NCBI GenBank assembly: GCA_049487715.1
Contig: CP150551.1
Span: forward strand, 496,001 to 560,000
Origin: Pycnococcus provasolii
Taxonomy: Eukaryota > Chlorophyta > Pseudoscourfieldiophyceae > Pseudoscourfieldiales
Length of the DNA: 64,000 bases
Reading direction: 5' to 3'
In this document: piece by piece, positions 20,231 through 31,214 of the stretch
Layout of the letters: every line of letters starts with the position of its first letter
How positions within the stretch are numbered: position 1 is the first letter of the stretch
Made by a program: the position numbers and the translations under genes
Notes under the pieces: model-generated
What the model was told of the DNA's origin: nothing
Seen by the model: only the letters and a program-made list of their open reading frames with translations
Databases searched by the model: none

Positions 20231-21565
20231 CGTTTTACAACTTATCAAGGTATGTAGTAGGTACTACGATAGGAACTACGTGCCGACAAAAGCTACAAGC
20301 GCAAAAGCGAACGGCCGAAGGCGAAGGGGCCACCCCTGGAATGTGGAGGGGAGGCGAGAAGTCGAGAACAAGCTTCGGACGGACGGACGGGAAGGTCCCC
20401 ACAGGCCACATGGAGCACCGGGTGGTACTGTAAAGTTTTACCAGTTCCCGCGAGAACAAGACGTCGTCCGGCCTTACGGTAAAGTTCTTACCTACTGTAT
20501 GGTCCGGTCCGTCCGGCATAAACTGGAAAACTACCTTAGGACGAAATGATAATGCCGTTCGTGCGAGGTTGTTCGTGCGGAAGGAATCGCCCAGATCGCT
20601 CGATCGCTCAATCACTACCCTAAGGTAGAGTCCCTAAGGTTAGTCTATCGAGGGCCTTGCAAGTTTCCTCGGGCCTCGGCCTCGGGACGTTCCAAGGATC
20701 AAGCAATCCACACAATTTTAGACCGGGCTTGTTGGGGGCCCGCCCCGGGGGGGGGGGCCCCCGCTGACCCCCCGTTTCCCCCCCAAAAAAAAACAAGCTT
20801 TTTTTTTTTTTTTCCTTTTTTGTGGGGGAAAAAACCCCCCTTTTTTTTTTTTTTTTTTTTTTTTTTTGGGGGAAAATTCACTCCTTTTCTTTTATATAAA
20901 GAAAAGAAAAGGTGTGTGTGGGGGGGGGCAGTTATTTTTTTTTTTTTTTTTTGTTTTTTTTTTTTTTCTTTTTTTTTTTTTAAAGGGAAAAAGGGGGGGG
21001 TTTTTTTTTTTATTCCCTTATTTTTTTTTAAAATTTTTTTTTTTTTAGAAAGGAATTTTTTTCTAAAAAAACAAAAAAAACAACTCCCCCTTTTTTTTTT
21101 TTTTTTTTTTATCACAGGGGACATACTTTTGCCGGACGCATTTCTCCCTCTCCATGGTCTACTGTAAAGGTTTTTTTTAATACCAACACTGTACACTCCT
21201 GTGGGCTGTAGTACGGTACGGTACGTGCCCGGTAGACTTCCCGGTAGGGTGGGGGAGGTGGTCACGGTGACCCGTGTGGACTGTGGACTTTAGAGGGCAG
21301 TGCACCGTTATGATTGGTAAGAACTACCATGGTTGGTACGATCATCGGAGCTCCGGAAGAGGAGGACGACGACGACGACGACGTCGAAGACGAAGACGAC
21401 GGCGATGAAGCTGCGGAGTCTGCAGAGAAACGACCACTCGTTGCACCTAGCGTGAGCGTCACGGCAACATGATGTTACGGTCGAAGTAAAAGATAGGCAA
21501 AGCGCCGTTCGTTACATTTCGCTTGCAACGTTTTTTTTTCATTCTATTATTTTTTTTAAAATGTC
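20231..21565. repeat. Intergenic region with extreme homopolymer blocks
   Basis: 20742-21112 is almost entirely runs of T, A, G or C, with little other sequence. Around it lie ordinary non-coding bases with CCCTAAGG motifs near 20617-20640. No gene is supported except a possible small acidic ORF at 21329-21472. Confidence 0.6.
21329..21472 (+). CDS. Possible small acidic ORF, 47 aa
   Basis: ATG at 21329 to TGA at 21470. The product is Asp/Glu-rich in the middle and ends in a short neutral stretch. Nothing beyond the open frame supports it; the opposite strand of the same codons gives a Ser run. Unknown. Confidence 0.2.
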   Translation: MVGTIIGAPEEEDDDDDDVEDEDDGDEAAESAEKRPLVAPSVSVTAT

Positions 21566-23128
21566 TCACGACTCGAGTATGCGCGACACACTCTGAACGA
21601 TGCTCTTCAAGTTGGTCATGAGCGCGTCGTCGCCAGTCACCTTCGACAGGTCCTTGGAGATGCGCTCCACCTCCGCGAGACACCGCTCGGAGCGTGTCAC
21701 CATCGTCTTCATCGTCTCAAGCTGCGGCTCGTCCGCCATCACCTCCGTGATGCGGATCATGCTTTCCGCGAGGTCGTGCAGCTCTGTAAGCAAGCGCGAG
21801 GCTGTTGGACCTGCTTCGCCATCCTTCAGGTCTTCAACCATCGGCGCAACGTTAGTGGCGATGAGTTTCATCTTCTCCAGCAGAGGGATGGCGTGCGTCG
21901 CGGCGTCCTGAGCCGCCTTCGCTGTATCCTCCATCGTATCCATGGTGCCAGCCTCCATTCGTCGAGCTAGGCGCGTGCACACGCCGACGAGATCGTCCAA
22001 GCTGGTTCCCACCTCTCCCTCGATTTCACCCATGTGGCAAACAAGGTGTCCCTGGTCGTGACACCTGGTATCCTTGGGACCAAGTGTGTCGTCAGGAGGC
22101 AGCGGCATGCGCGGCGTGATGTCGATAAGCGTCTCGGCAATCAGGCCACTCTGATTCGCCTCAACGAGTGCGTTGCGCGGCACCTTGATTGCCTCGTCGT
22201 CGATTTCGCACAGCACGTCGACGGAGGCGAGGCTTGGCCGCACGGACAGCACGGATCCCACCTGCACGCCACGGATGCGCACGGGTGTTCCGACGGTGAT
22301 TCCCATGGCTCGTGGGAACGACATCTTCATCTGGTACGTATGCCTGCGTGCGGCCGTCGTGGCTGCGGACACCCATGTCATGACGAGCGCGGTCATGCCC
22401 ACTCCAGCGACGGCGAAAACGCCGAGCAGTCCCTCTTCGATACTCCTGCGTCCGAACCCAAAGTCCGCGAGCGGTCGCATGAGCGACTGTGGCAGCCACG
22501 TATGTTTTTTGTTCGTATTTGTTTGTGTTTCATTCGCCGAGTCTCCTGGTGTTGTGAGTGGCGGTGGCGCTGGCGCGCCATTTTTTGACTGCACGGCGGC
22601 TTGTGATGTGGCTGGTGTGTCTGACGACTCTTCTTCTTCTGCTGCTGCTGCTGCTGCGTCATCTTCCGACTTTTCTGAACTCCCAGGTGACGACGACGAC
22701 GACGGTCCTTTTGATCGCCCAAACGAGCGTGGGACAAAAGGCCTACAAGGTGGTGCCCCCCTACAAGTTCGACTTCGAGCCCGACCCAAGGCCGAAGAAG
22801 AAAACCCAAGGCCGAGAGGTTTTCTTCTTTGAACGCACTGTGGTCGCATATCCTTCAAGGACATGACTGATGTGGAAGATGTGCGACTCGCCTTCAACTG
22901 CAACGACGACAAACCGGGAGTCATGGCCATGGAGACAAACGTTGGGAACAAAAAGGAGGGAGTCTCCAGCCTCCAGGGAGAGGAGGAGGGGGGCCGGGCA
23001 GACTGGGTGGTCCCAGCAACAGCAACGGGAAAGATGACCCCCCTGGGGATTGTACTTCCTACTTCCGGATTTCCTAACCTTAGGACGAGCATGATGAGAG
23101 GAAAGCTTTGAGTCGTCGAAAGGACCAT
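21566..23128 (-). CDS. MCE/MlaD-domain protein, TGD2-like plastid lipid-transfer component
   Basis: 520 aa, ATG at 23128; an internal Met such as MAMTPG or MSLKDM could be the true start. The N-terminus is basic and Ser-rich. One membrane segment (GLLGVFAVAGVGMTALVMTW, ~240-260) precedes an MCE domain (~268-340: FPRAMGITVGTPVRIRGVQV, GSVLSV, VEANQSGLIAETLIDITP). A C-terminal helical region follows (LVGVCTRLARRME..., TMEDTAKAAQDA). This matches TGD2, the inner-envelope protein that oligomerises in the TGD1-2-3 ABC complex importing ER-derived lipid into plastids. It supports a photosynthetic green lineage. Confidence 0.88.
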   Translation of the reverse strand: MVLSTTQSFPLIMLVLRLGNPEVGSTIPRGVIFPVAVAGTTQSARPPSSSPWRLETPSFLFPTFVSMAMTPGLSSLQLKASRTSSTSVMSLKDMRPQCVQRRKPLGLGFSSSALGRARSRTCRGAPPCRPFVPRSFGRSKGPSSSSSPGSSEKSEDDAAAAAAEEEESSDTPATSQAAVQSKNGAPAPPPLTTPGDSANETQTNTNKKHTWLPQSLMRPLADFGFGRRSIEEGLLGVFAVAGVGMTALVMTWVSAATTAARRHTYQMKMSFPRAMGITVGTPVRIRGVQVGSVLSVRPSLASVDVLCEIDDEAIKVPRNALVEANQSGLIAETLIDITPRMPLPPDDTLGPKDTRCHDQGHLVCHMGEIEGEVGTSLDDLVGVCTRLARRMEAGTMDTMEDTAKAAQDAATHAIPLLEKMKLIATNVAPMVEDLKDGEAGPTASRLLTELHDLAESMIRITEVMADEPQLETMKTMVTRSERCLAEVERISKDLSKVTGDDALMTNLKSIVQSVSRILES

Positions 23129-23522
23129 TGCTACGATAGTCTAGTAGGGTAACCCTAGCTAGGGTTTCCCCCACCACCTACCAGGTTGTCCACCTGTTGT
23201 CCACCTGTTGTCCACCAGGTCAGCTTATCAGCTAGGGTTTGGTACCTTATGGTGTCCACCCTACAACGGATCCCCTTTACATGGTAGTCTATAATTACCC
23301 TTTCGGATCCCCCCTTCTCCTTTTCGGCTTTTCCTACCTAGGTTGCCCTAGGAAGCCTAGGGTTGTTTTCTCGTTTGGCGGCGCCCTTTAGGAAGTAGGC
23401 GCGCCCCGGAAGTTCGCTTTTTCCACGCCGGCCTGCTTTGCCCCTCTTATCCGGTTTCCCTACACACGCCATTTTTGCAGGACGCTCAACTTTGCACTTT
23501 TTATTGTTTTTTTGTCGTACAC
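23129..23522. promoter_or_regulatory. Divergent promoter between the TGD2-like gene and the giant gene
   Basis: 394 bases, non-coding. GGTAACCCTAGCTAGGGTTTCC near 23149-23170 carries the TAGGGTT element in both orientations, one for each gene. Further TAGGGTT copies lie near 23233 and 23360. A CTACGATAGTCTA motif is at 23131-23143. Confidence 0.45.
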
Positions 23523-26500
23523 ATGCCTTGGCGTCTCCCGTCTCTCTTCAAGTCCTCGTCCTCGTCGTCGGCGTCGCCCTCGGCGTTGGAGGAGGAAGAT
23601 GACTCCAACCTTGCTCCAGTCTTCTCCTCAAGGGAGGAGGAGTCGGAATCTTCCGGGTCTTTCGTCGCCCAAGTTCGGAATCATGGAAACATGCAGCAGG
23701 CACACAGGCATGTGTCTGTGATACCTTTAGGGGATATCGCAGCAGCGGGCGGTGACTCCGACTCTGACGACGACTCGGAAGACGACGGAGAATCGGATGA
23801 CGACACCCCTGACTCGGCAACTCAGCAGGTTTCGCGACCTTCTTCTGCTCAACCTTCTGCTCAACCTTCTCCGCCGCCTGCTGCTGCAAACGCCGCCGCC
23901 AACGCATCTGACTCGGACGACGACGACTCAGACGACGACAACGTACCGAGCACGCAGTCGTCGAGGCAGACTGCCGCCGCCGCAGCAGCAGCAGCCCCCG
24001 TCGTTCAGACCAACTATGCAACCTCCTCACAGACAGGGGGAGGGAGCGGTATCGCGACAAACCTCTTCAACCTAGACGCTGACAAGGAGGCGCGAAGACT
24101 TGCTTTCGCACGCGAGATTCGAGAATCCAGAGAACAGACGAAACGTCTGCGAGAGGAAGAAAAGGCGGAGTTCGAAAATGACCCGGACTTTGACGACGAC
24201 TCGTCGTCGTCCGACGAAGACGACGACGAACCGCTCCCTCCAGGCACCACGATGTCGCGCGAGGAGTTCCGCGAAATGAGAAAGCAGGCGAGAGTCTTGG
24301 AGGAACTGCGCATGGCGGAAGAAGCAAAGGAAGCTGAGGAAGAGTCTAAGCTGAAAGTGTCGCCGGTCGACGAAGGGCCACACTTCAAGCACCGCGAGCT
24401 TGGACGACGCACCATGAGAGGAGCCGACTCCGACCATCCCAGCTTCACAACGTACAACACAGAAACCGTGGTTGGCGAAAGGAACACTGGAAGTAAGGGC
24501 GTGCGCGCGAATATGAGGCACTGGACCGAATTGGCCAAGCCACAAGGACATCCCGCAAACCCGCCGTCGTCGGTGTATAAGATGTACGACGACCCGAAGA
24601 CGCCGGCGCCAACGCAGATTGACCCGTATCCGCAGCGATTCGCCAACGAGCCAGACGCAGCCTACCAAAAACGATGCGAGGAACACGAGCAAAATCAGCA
24701 AGCCGCATCATCCTCTACCACCCTACCCACGGAGGAGCTGGATCCGGAAAGTCGCGACTATCGTATTGCCATGCGATTCCCGTTCGGCGAGCAACAGCGC
24801 AAACTTGGAGTCAAGACGTGGGAGCAGATCGTGCGCAAATCTACCAAGCACAACATCGAGAGGAGGCCTGTCGTTGGCCATCCAACAGAGAAGTACGATC
24901 CTCGCACGGCAGGTGAGAAGCGTAAGGACAGGAATACGTACGACATGTACCCGGACAAGAATGTTACAATCCCGCTCACCGAGAGCGAGGCTGACGAGTG
25001 CAAGTACGAAGCAGCTGCATCGTGCAAGGTTGGGCAGACGGCAGCACACGTCAAACTGCTTCCCAAATCGATGAAACGGCGCGCTGTGCAAGTCGTTACC
25101 AACCCATACGAGCTTCTGCCGCTCAAGTCCCGGCGCGACGTGGAGTACAATCTCGCCGAGCATCCGAAGCACTACAACGTGGATAGGTTCCTGTTTGCGC
25201 ACGGAGGTGGCTCGTGGGTCGACTTCGAGGTTGGCGTGAACATTCGACCCAATGCCGTGCGAGCTCTCATGGGGCCGAAGTGGTCGCCGTACTACAGCGC
25301 CGCGGCGGAGGATATGATCTACCTCCCACCACCGCCAAGGCACGATAAGAGTCGTGGCGATGGCACGTCACAATCGGTGATGGATCTGGGATTTCTCGGC
25401 GACGGTGGGGCGTCAGCCAGCTCGCGCTCGCTGCTGAACGCGTTGGAGACGTCGCGCAGGAAGCGCGATGAGGAGTCAACGAGGGCGATCGAGAAGAAGC
25501 TGGAGGAGCGTGGCTATCCCCGGAACGTGATTCGCGGCTACTTGCTTGACTACGAGCGCACGTCGCATCCCATAACCTCTCATCGATTCGGGCACAAGAT
25601 TCTCGAGGAGGCGGCGGAACATGTCAATCACCTCCAGCCGCAATTCTTGTTCGCGCCGCGGAGAGCACTCCTCTACAAGGACGTCGTGAACTCGTTCCTG
25701 GACGTTCTCGAGACGGGCGGTGCGTCGCACACCGCGCTCCGCGAGATGCGCCACCAGTTATCCTTTGCCGCGACAGATCCGGAGGCCGTGAGCCCCGTGA
25801 ACGGATTCCTCAAAACAGGTCGCGGAACTTCGTTTCCCGTGGTTCATGACGAGCCCTTCCTCGAAAGATGGAAGTCCAAAATTTGGGAATCCATCTGGCC
25901 GAACGACCCGCCGGAGATGGCGGAGGATAATCTCCCGAAGGCTATCCCGGGCAACAAGCAGTTCAGGCACCCCAAGAGAGACTACATTGACCTGGAGAAA
26001 TTGAACGACCCTCGCACGCGCCTCGATGATATCGAGTACATGAGCCTTCCACACATTCCCACCGCGACGGGGCAGGCGAAGCTCGACAAAATGGTAGAGC
26101 GCATGCTAGAATCTGTGCGCACTTTCAAGCTGCGTAAGCTGAAGGATGAAGCTGAGCATAAGGCACGCTTTGAGGCAAAGATGTTGCTCGGAAAGAAACC
26201 AAGCACGGACATCGTGAATGATCCGATGCCAGAGATTGCGGCACAGGAACAACTTCATGAATCAATCGACGACAGGAAAGCCAGAATGATTGTCGATACT
26301 CACGGCAAGAGGGTTCGAGATCGCACAACACTGGACTACGATAAATTCGACGAGCTTGGCGAGAAGGAGATGGAGGCAATGTACAAGATGTCCAAGGCAT
26401 CTGTCGTCGAGCGAGAAAAGGCGGCTCGTTCGAAATCAGTCGCCGTCAACAATAATGCTCGAACTTTGTTTGACAAGCCCACCAAAAAATTGACAGCGGA

Positions 26501-29500
26501 GGACAAGAGACGCCTGGCGATAGTTCCCGAACCAGACCTGACCGGAAGGCGCGAGCAACTAGATCGGGAAGCGTACGCCCGCGAGCGGCGTCAGTCACTT
26601 GACCCTGAGGCTGCGCATAAGGAGGAGACGGAGAGATACAAGGTCGACACGGAAATTACGTCGATTGATGACTTCCCATGGGACGATGAAGAGGAAATCA
26701 TCTACAAGGAAGAAAAGCCAAAGATCTTTCCCGACCTCGACAAGCTGACCGTCGTCCCAGGGACAGTATTCATGGCGACATGCACAGCGCGCAACACGCT
26801 TGCGATAGACGTTAGGACGAGCACGAATGCAGAAGGTGAGGCAAAAACGGTGCATCTTGCTGAGGTGCCGGAGATGAGCCCATCGCTGGCGCGGGCTCTG
26901 CTGCTAACCTCTGCCACAGAATTGAAGATGAAGGTCGATGCGGCTAAGAGGGAGCCGAGCACAAACATTCCTTTCCTCAAAAAGCTGTTCCGCACTGAAG
27001 GCATTCTCGAGCAGTCTCTGCTCTGTTTGCGTCGCCGCTTTGCCGCGTCGATTTTCTCCGCCGCCGCCGCCGCTCCGAATAGGAAGGCGCGCATCGAATC
27101 GCAGTATGCGGCTGTGAGCAAGTCTGACGAGGGTGTGCCGTTCGCCGAAGGGAGTTCGGAGCAAAGCAATATGCTATCTCGCTATTGGTCCCACCTTCTC
27201 GATCGCAAGCCACTCGCGGCAGATCCGCGATTCAATTCGACAGCACCCGGTGCTCGTATCTTCGTGTCAATGGGCAATAAGGACGAAAGCATTCGATGGG
27301 ACGAGCGCGATGCGATCAACATGCGAAAGGCTCGCGGGAAGGGATCGCAGAAAGGTCCGTACTCGTCATCGCCGGCTCTTGCTTCACACTGGTCTGTGCC
27401 ACCGGACGAAGTGGAATTCTTTCCGATGCGTGCACCTCTTTCGATTGACGACGAAGCGAATCGGGCGGGCCAGCAGAGCGATGCACCTTTCTTGCTTCGC
27501 ATCACCTCACGTACCGATCAGATAGCAAGCTCCGCCTCGCGTGATCAGCTGAGGGAATTTGCGAACTCGAACTACTACGGCTTCAACGCTTCGACATTTT
27601 CAATGAGCGAGGCACCGAGCGCATCGTCGCTCGTCTTGAACGGCATCCGTCGCAAGCGTCTGTGGGAGATGAAGCTGCGAGCTCACACGAGCCTGACAAC
27701 CATGCCTCGCACACCGATGGAACGACTGAAGGTGAAGCTGAACAGTGATCGCAAGAAAAAGAAGAAGCCGTTTTTCCTGCGCCGATGGATGAGTGCGGCG
27801 AGCAGAGCGATTCGCCCGTGGCGAGTAGTGCTCGAAGCGGAGGGTCGCAAGCACCGCTTTACGCGCGAGGCGCTGGAGCTCGATTCGGATGAAATTGACC
27901 GAGCCGAGGAGAAGGGTGACGCTGCACGTCTCACGGCATATTCCGCGATTCCGCCGTTGGATCCAGCGATGGATGTGCTCTGGCCCAAGGACGAAAAGGG
28001 ACGTGCGATCAGGCGTGACAATGTGTATCCGCTACCCGTGTACAAGGCTGACGTCTTCCCGACTCGACTTGACACGCTGTACGACTCTTCAAATATCATC
28101 GATCGCACGCCGTGGGGCTATGCGCTATGGAGCTATGGCATACCAGAGATTGTGCAGGGCCTCGAGTCGCCTGGAGGAATGCCGCCACGCTTCATGGACT
28201 CCGCGGGTGTTAGTTTGCCGGCATTCAAAGCCGCGCGCGCCCTGTACGGTATCTTTCCAGATGTCGCATTCGACCCCGTCGTGGAGAATCCAGCACTGAA
28301 GGTGAGCGAGTTCATGATGGCCATGCGCCTACTTGGCAACGCCTCGCGTGTCGACAAGAGTGTCGAAGAAAGGCCTATGGGCGAGCAGACGGATCTTCCC
28401 AACGAGATTCTGGCGCCGCTGCGTTCTATCGAGGAAGCGAGTGCACAGAAGGCGATGGGCGAAGACAAGACTGAGGGTGAGACCAAGATCAAGCCTATAG
28501 ACGCCAACGCGATCTACGAAGACGAGATCGCCAATCGTCGGCTTGTACAGTCGGAGGAGCCGCTTTTCTCCTCGCTGTTCGCGCGGTACAATGTCCTTGG
28601 TTATGACCCACGCATGGAGATGTGGTCGCCTTCAGACACCAGGGAGAAGGCTCAAAAGCTTTTTTACGACCAGCTGCTTCACTTTCTCGAGCGCAATTCT
28701 CTATTCAAAGGCGAAGAAGATGAATATCTGCTCAACCGTGCCGTCGAACATCTCAAGGAAACTGGTAAGACGGCGTTGGAGCCTGGCTTGGGTTTCACCT
28801 TCGAGGAGAAAGGAGGTGATGTCGAAAAGGAGTACGCGAACCTTATGCGCGCTGCAGATGCGGCGTTGGCTTCGGAATCCGAATATTTCGACTTTCCTAT
28901 CTGCCGCGTCTATTCCAAGAAGGAGAAAGACGTCCTGGTTGAGCGTCTGGAGAGTCTCGATGCTGTATTCCGCGAGAAGTCTGCACAGCTGCAAATCCCC
29001 GTGAGACTCGGACCGAAATCCGCCGAGGAGTATGCGTCAAAACTTGCCGCTATCCGAGAGTCGTTTCTGGCTGAGAACGGGGAGACGACGCTGCGAACGC
29101 TGGGTGAGATGAAAGACAGGGACGTGCTGACCGTGGTGGACCGAGCGAACGTCGACGCGACCAGGCAAGCACTTGCTCGACATGTTCCCAACATCTCGGA
29201 CACGCCCATGGAGGTTAAGAGTTTGGATCTCACGTTTCCGGGCGCTGACGAGAGCTGGAGCACGCTCCGTGCATCTTTCGCGAAGCACGCCGTGAAGGCG
29301 GTGGAATGTGCGCTCGAGGGAAGAGTGGCCCAGGCACGCGAGAGCCTTGCGGTGGCAGACGCCGCCTCTATACCTGCGGATGCACGACAGGAGCTCGAGA
29401 GAGCTATCGACGTGGACTCGAAAGCGCTTGCGCGCGTTCGCGAGCTTTCGCGTGCACATGCATCCCGAGGCTGCGACGGCGTGCGTGGCATGCTGACGCC

Positions 29501-31157
29501 GGAGGAGCAGGCGTTCGCTGACGAGTATGCCGAGCAACGCGAGAGCAACCCGAGACCGAACGACATTGCATCGTTCCTCCGCGGAGACTCGTCGTCGCCA
29601 AATACATCTTGGGCATTCGAAATGTTTGAAATGCCGGAGAATAGCGCTAGCGACGACAAATCTCAGCCTCGGAAGCTTGCGTTCCGGTACAAAGCGCTGG
29701 ATCCTGAGCTGCAACGGCTAAAGGAGGAGGAGAAGCTTGCGAAAAAACACCTTGTCGCGTCGCTCAGGAAGAAGCGTGATATTATGAGCGAATCTCTGTG
29801 GGAGGACGGGTACTACTGTGCCGCGGATTCGGAGGATCCGTCCGCTTTCCAGAGATCGCCCGTCGTGCAGCGCCTTATTCTGGAAGCGGCAAAGTCGAGT
29901 GATCCATGGAACACGCCCTTGCTTTCTTCCGCGATGCATGAATCTCGCGGCGAGGCTATGGCATCGCACGTGCAAGCTGGTTGGCCTTTTGCCGCCGCGG
30001 CTGCCGCGACGAGGCAGGGTGCGGAAGAATCCGACAACATAGTGAACCAGCTCGCGAGCCTGCTTGGTGACAAGATGCACCTCGAGGATGAGTTAACGGC
30101 GATGAGTCGTTTTGCTCTTCCTATTAAGCGAGTTGGAGCCGAGATGAGGTCACCGCACCAGTCAGACATCCTCAAGCAGCACAGTCGATTTAACCAGGCT
30201 TTTGAATCGCTTCGCAACAACGACTCTGTGGCATTCCGCGGGAAGATGGTTGCTCATTTCAGGAATCGCACGGCGTGCTACGGCGGACCTGCGTATACGA
30301 GCATCAATTTGCATCCCGGTGCCCCAGTTGGATCGTACCAAGCTGAGAAGATGGCTGACGACTCGTTTTCGTGCATTTTCGACCATAGCCTCGTGTCGTA
30401 CATCAACTCGCACTCGCCCGTGGCTGGGTGGAGGTCCCCGGAGATGACGGTTCGGGATGCATTCTTGCAGACATTTGCAAAGAATTTCAACCCTGACACG
30501 GATATGGCAATTGCCCATGATGTGATTCGGAATGCCGTGCCTAAGCCGATGTGCGAGTTCCGCTACCCGTACGGGAAGCATTCTGACGCAGAGCTGTATT
30601 CGATTGCCGAGATGGTTGCAAACAAACAGCGGATGTTGCACGACCATGCCATGGAGACGGCTCTGCTTGCAGCTGGTGCACGCGACGTGACGAACGAGAA
30701 ACGTCGAGGCAAGGCGCCCATGTTCGAGCTTCACAGCGAGAACTTGGACAAGACCTCTTACTACGTCACGCTGACGCACGAGTACTCGAAAAAGGACAAG
30801 AGGCCCACAACGACGCGCGTGAGCGTGTTCCGCAACCTCGTTCCCAAGTCTCGTGAAGAGTGGGCAGTGCGAAATGCGCACGCGATCCTGCAGCCGTACG
30901 ACATCTACTCGCCGTACTCGAGGAATCTGGATGCCGCCATGGCAAAGACATTCAAGGATATCGAGTTCCCGTACCAGCCACCGATGCGTATAAACGACGC
31001 ACAGAGAGAGATTCTGAACCGACAGCCAAATCGCGTGACACCCAACAACGACACGCAGAGGCAGCAGATTGAGACGACAAGGATCGTCAAGGGCAGCTAT
31101 CCCGATTCGTACACCTACAATTTAGGCAGGGCTCTCAACGCGGTGGACAAGTTTTGA
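23523..31157 (+). CDS. Giant uncharacterised 2544-aa protein
   Basis: A single uninterrupted frame from the ATG at 23523 (it opens at a TTG at 23475). The first ~240 residues are Ser/Asp/Ala-rich and disordered. The remainder is highly charged, with many Lys/Glu/Arg/Pro motifs and few Cys, and looks like a large, mostly helical scaffold. Recognisable short stretches (HRFGHKILEEAAEHVN, LYKDVVNSFLDVLE, RELERAIDVDSKAL) do not point to a family. There are no transmembrane segments and no signal peptide. Steady codon use throughout and the absence of stops over 7.6 kb make it a real gene. Function unknown. Confidence 0.82.
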   Translation: MPWRLPSLFKSSSSSSASPSALEEEDDSNLAPVFSSREEESESSGSFVAQVRNHGNMQQAHRHVSVIPLGDIAAAGGDSDSDDDSEDDGESDDDTPDSATQQVSRPSSAQPSAQPSPPPAAANAAANASDSDDDDSDDDNVPSTQSSRQTAAAAAAAAPVVQTNYATSSQTGGGSGIATNLFNLDADKEARRLAFAREIRESREQTKRLREEEKAEFENDPDFDDDSSSSDEDDDEPLPPGTTMSREEFREMRKQARVLEELRMAEEAKEAEEESKLKVSPVDEGPHFKHRELGRRTMRGADSDHPSFTTYNTETVVGERNTGSKGVRANMRHWTELAKPQGHPANPPSSVYKMYDDPKTPAPTQIDPYPQRFANEPDAAYQKRCEEHEQNQQAASSSTTLPTEELDPESRDYRIAMRFPFGEQQRKLGVKTWEQIVRKSTKHNIERRPVVGHPTEKYDPRTAGEKRKDRNTYDMYPDKNVTIPLTESEADECKYEAAASCKVGQTAAHVKLLPKSMKRRAVQVVTNPYELLPLKSRRDVEYNLAEHPKHYNVDRFLFAHGGGSWVDFEVGVNIRPNAVRALMGPKWSPYYSAAAEDMIYLPPPPRHDKSRGDGTSQSVMDLGFLGDGGASASSRSLLNALETSRRKRDEESTRAIEKKLEERGYPRNVIRGYLLDYERTSHPITSHRFGHKILEEAAEHVNHLQPQFLFAPRRALLYKDVVNSFLDVLETGGASHTALREMRHQLSFAATDPEAVSPVNGFLKTGRGTSFPVVHDEPFLERWKSKIWESIWPNDPPEMAEDNLPKAIPGNKQFRHPKRDYIDLEKLNDPRTRLDDIEYMSLPHIPTATGQAKLDKMVERMLESVRTFKLRKLKDEAEHKARFEAKMLLGKKPSTDIVNDPMPEIAAQEQLHESIDDRKARMIVDTHGKRVRDRTTLDYDKFDELGEKEMEAMYKMSKASVVEREKAARSKSVAVNNNARTLFDKPTKKLTAEDKRRLAIVPEPDLTGRREQLDREAYARERRQSLDPEAAHKEETERYKVDTEITSIDDFPWDDEEEIIYKEEKPKIFPDLDKLTVVPGTVFMATCTARNTLAIDVRTSTNAEGEAKTVHLAEVPEMSPSLARALLLTSATELKMKVDAAKREPSTNIPFLKKLFRTEGILEQSLLCLRRRFAASIFSAAAAAPNRKARIESQYAAVSKSDEGVPFAEGSSEQSNMLSRYWSHLLDRKPLAADPRFNSTAPGARIFVSMGNKDESIRWDERDAINMRKARGKGSQKGPYSSSPALASHWSVPPDEVEFFPMRAPLSIDDEANRAGQQSDAPFLLRITSRTDQIASSASRDQLREFANSNYYGFNASTFSMSEAPSASSLVLNGIRRKRLWEMKLRAHTSLTTMPRTPMERLKVKLNSDRKKKKKPFFLRRWMSAASRAIRPWRVVLEAEGRKHRFTREALELDSDEIDRAEEKGDAARLTAYSAIPPLDPAMDVLWPKDEKGRAIRRDNVYPLPVYKADVFPTRLDTLYDSSNIIDRTPWGYALWSYGIPEIVQGLESPGGMPPRFMDSAGVSLPAFKAARALYGIFPDVAFDPVVENPALKVSEFMMAMRLLGNASRVDKSVEERPMGEQTDLPNEILAPLRSIEEASAQKAMGEDKTEGETKIKPIDANAIYEDEIANRRLVQSEEPLFSSLFARYNVLGYDPRMEMWSPSDTREKAQKLFYDQLLHFLERNSLFKGEEDEYLLNRAVEHLKETGKTALEPGLGFTFEEKGGDVEKEYANLMRAADAALASESEYFDFPICRVYSKKEKDVLVERLESLDAVFREKSAQLQIPVRLGPKSAEEYASKLAAIRESFLAENGETTLRTLGEMKDRDVLTVVDRANVDATRQALARHVPNISDTPMEVKSLDLTFPGADESWSTLRASFAKHAVKAVECALEGRVAQARESLAVADAASIPADARQELERAIDVDSKALARVRELSRAHASRGCDGVRGMLTPEEQAFADEYAEQRESNPRPNDIASFLRGDSSSPNTSWAFEMFEMPENSASDDKSQPRKLAFRYKALDPELQRLKEEEKLAKKHLVASLRKKRDIMSESLWEDGYYCAADSEDPSAFQRSPVVQRLILEAAKSSDPWNTPLLSSAMHESRGEAMASHVQAGWPFAAAAAATRQGAEESDNIVNQLASLLGDKMHLEDELTAMSRFALPIKRVGAEMRSPHQSDILKQHSRFNQAFESLRNNDSVAFRGKMVAHFRNRTACYGGPAYTSINLHPGAPVGSYQAEKMADDSFSCIFDHSLVSYINSHSPVAGWRSPEMTVRDAFLQTFAKNFNPDTDMAIAHDVIRNAVPKPMCEFRYPYGKHSDAELYSIAEMVANKQRMLHDHAMETALLAAGARDVTNEKRRGKAPMFELHSENLDKTSYYVTLTHEYSKKDKRPTTTRVSVFRNLVPKSREEWAVRNAHAILQPYDIYSPYSRNLDAAMAKTFKDIEFPYQPPMRINDAQREILNRQPNRVTPNNDTQRQQIETTRIVKGSYPDSYTYNLGRALNAVDKF

Positions 31158-31214
31158 GTTCAGAAATGTTTGTTGTTACATAAAATAGATACTACTTAAA
31201 CGTTTCCCCAAGTA

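Noticed and set aside
20235-20615. 126-residue minus frame upstream of the coiled-coil gene
   Set aside because: It overlaps the promoter region, has no ordered composition and no start context; likely chance.
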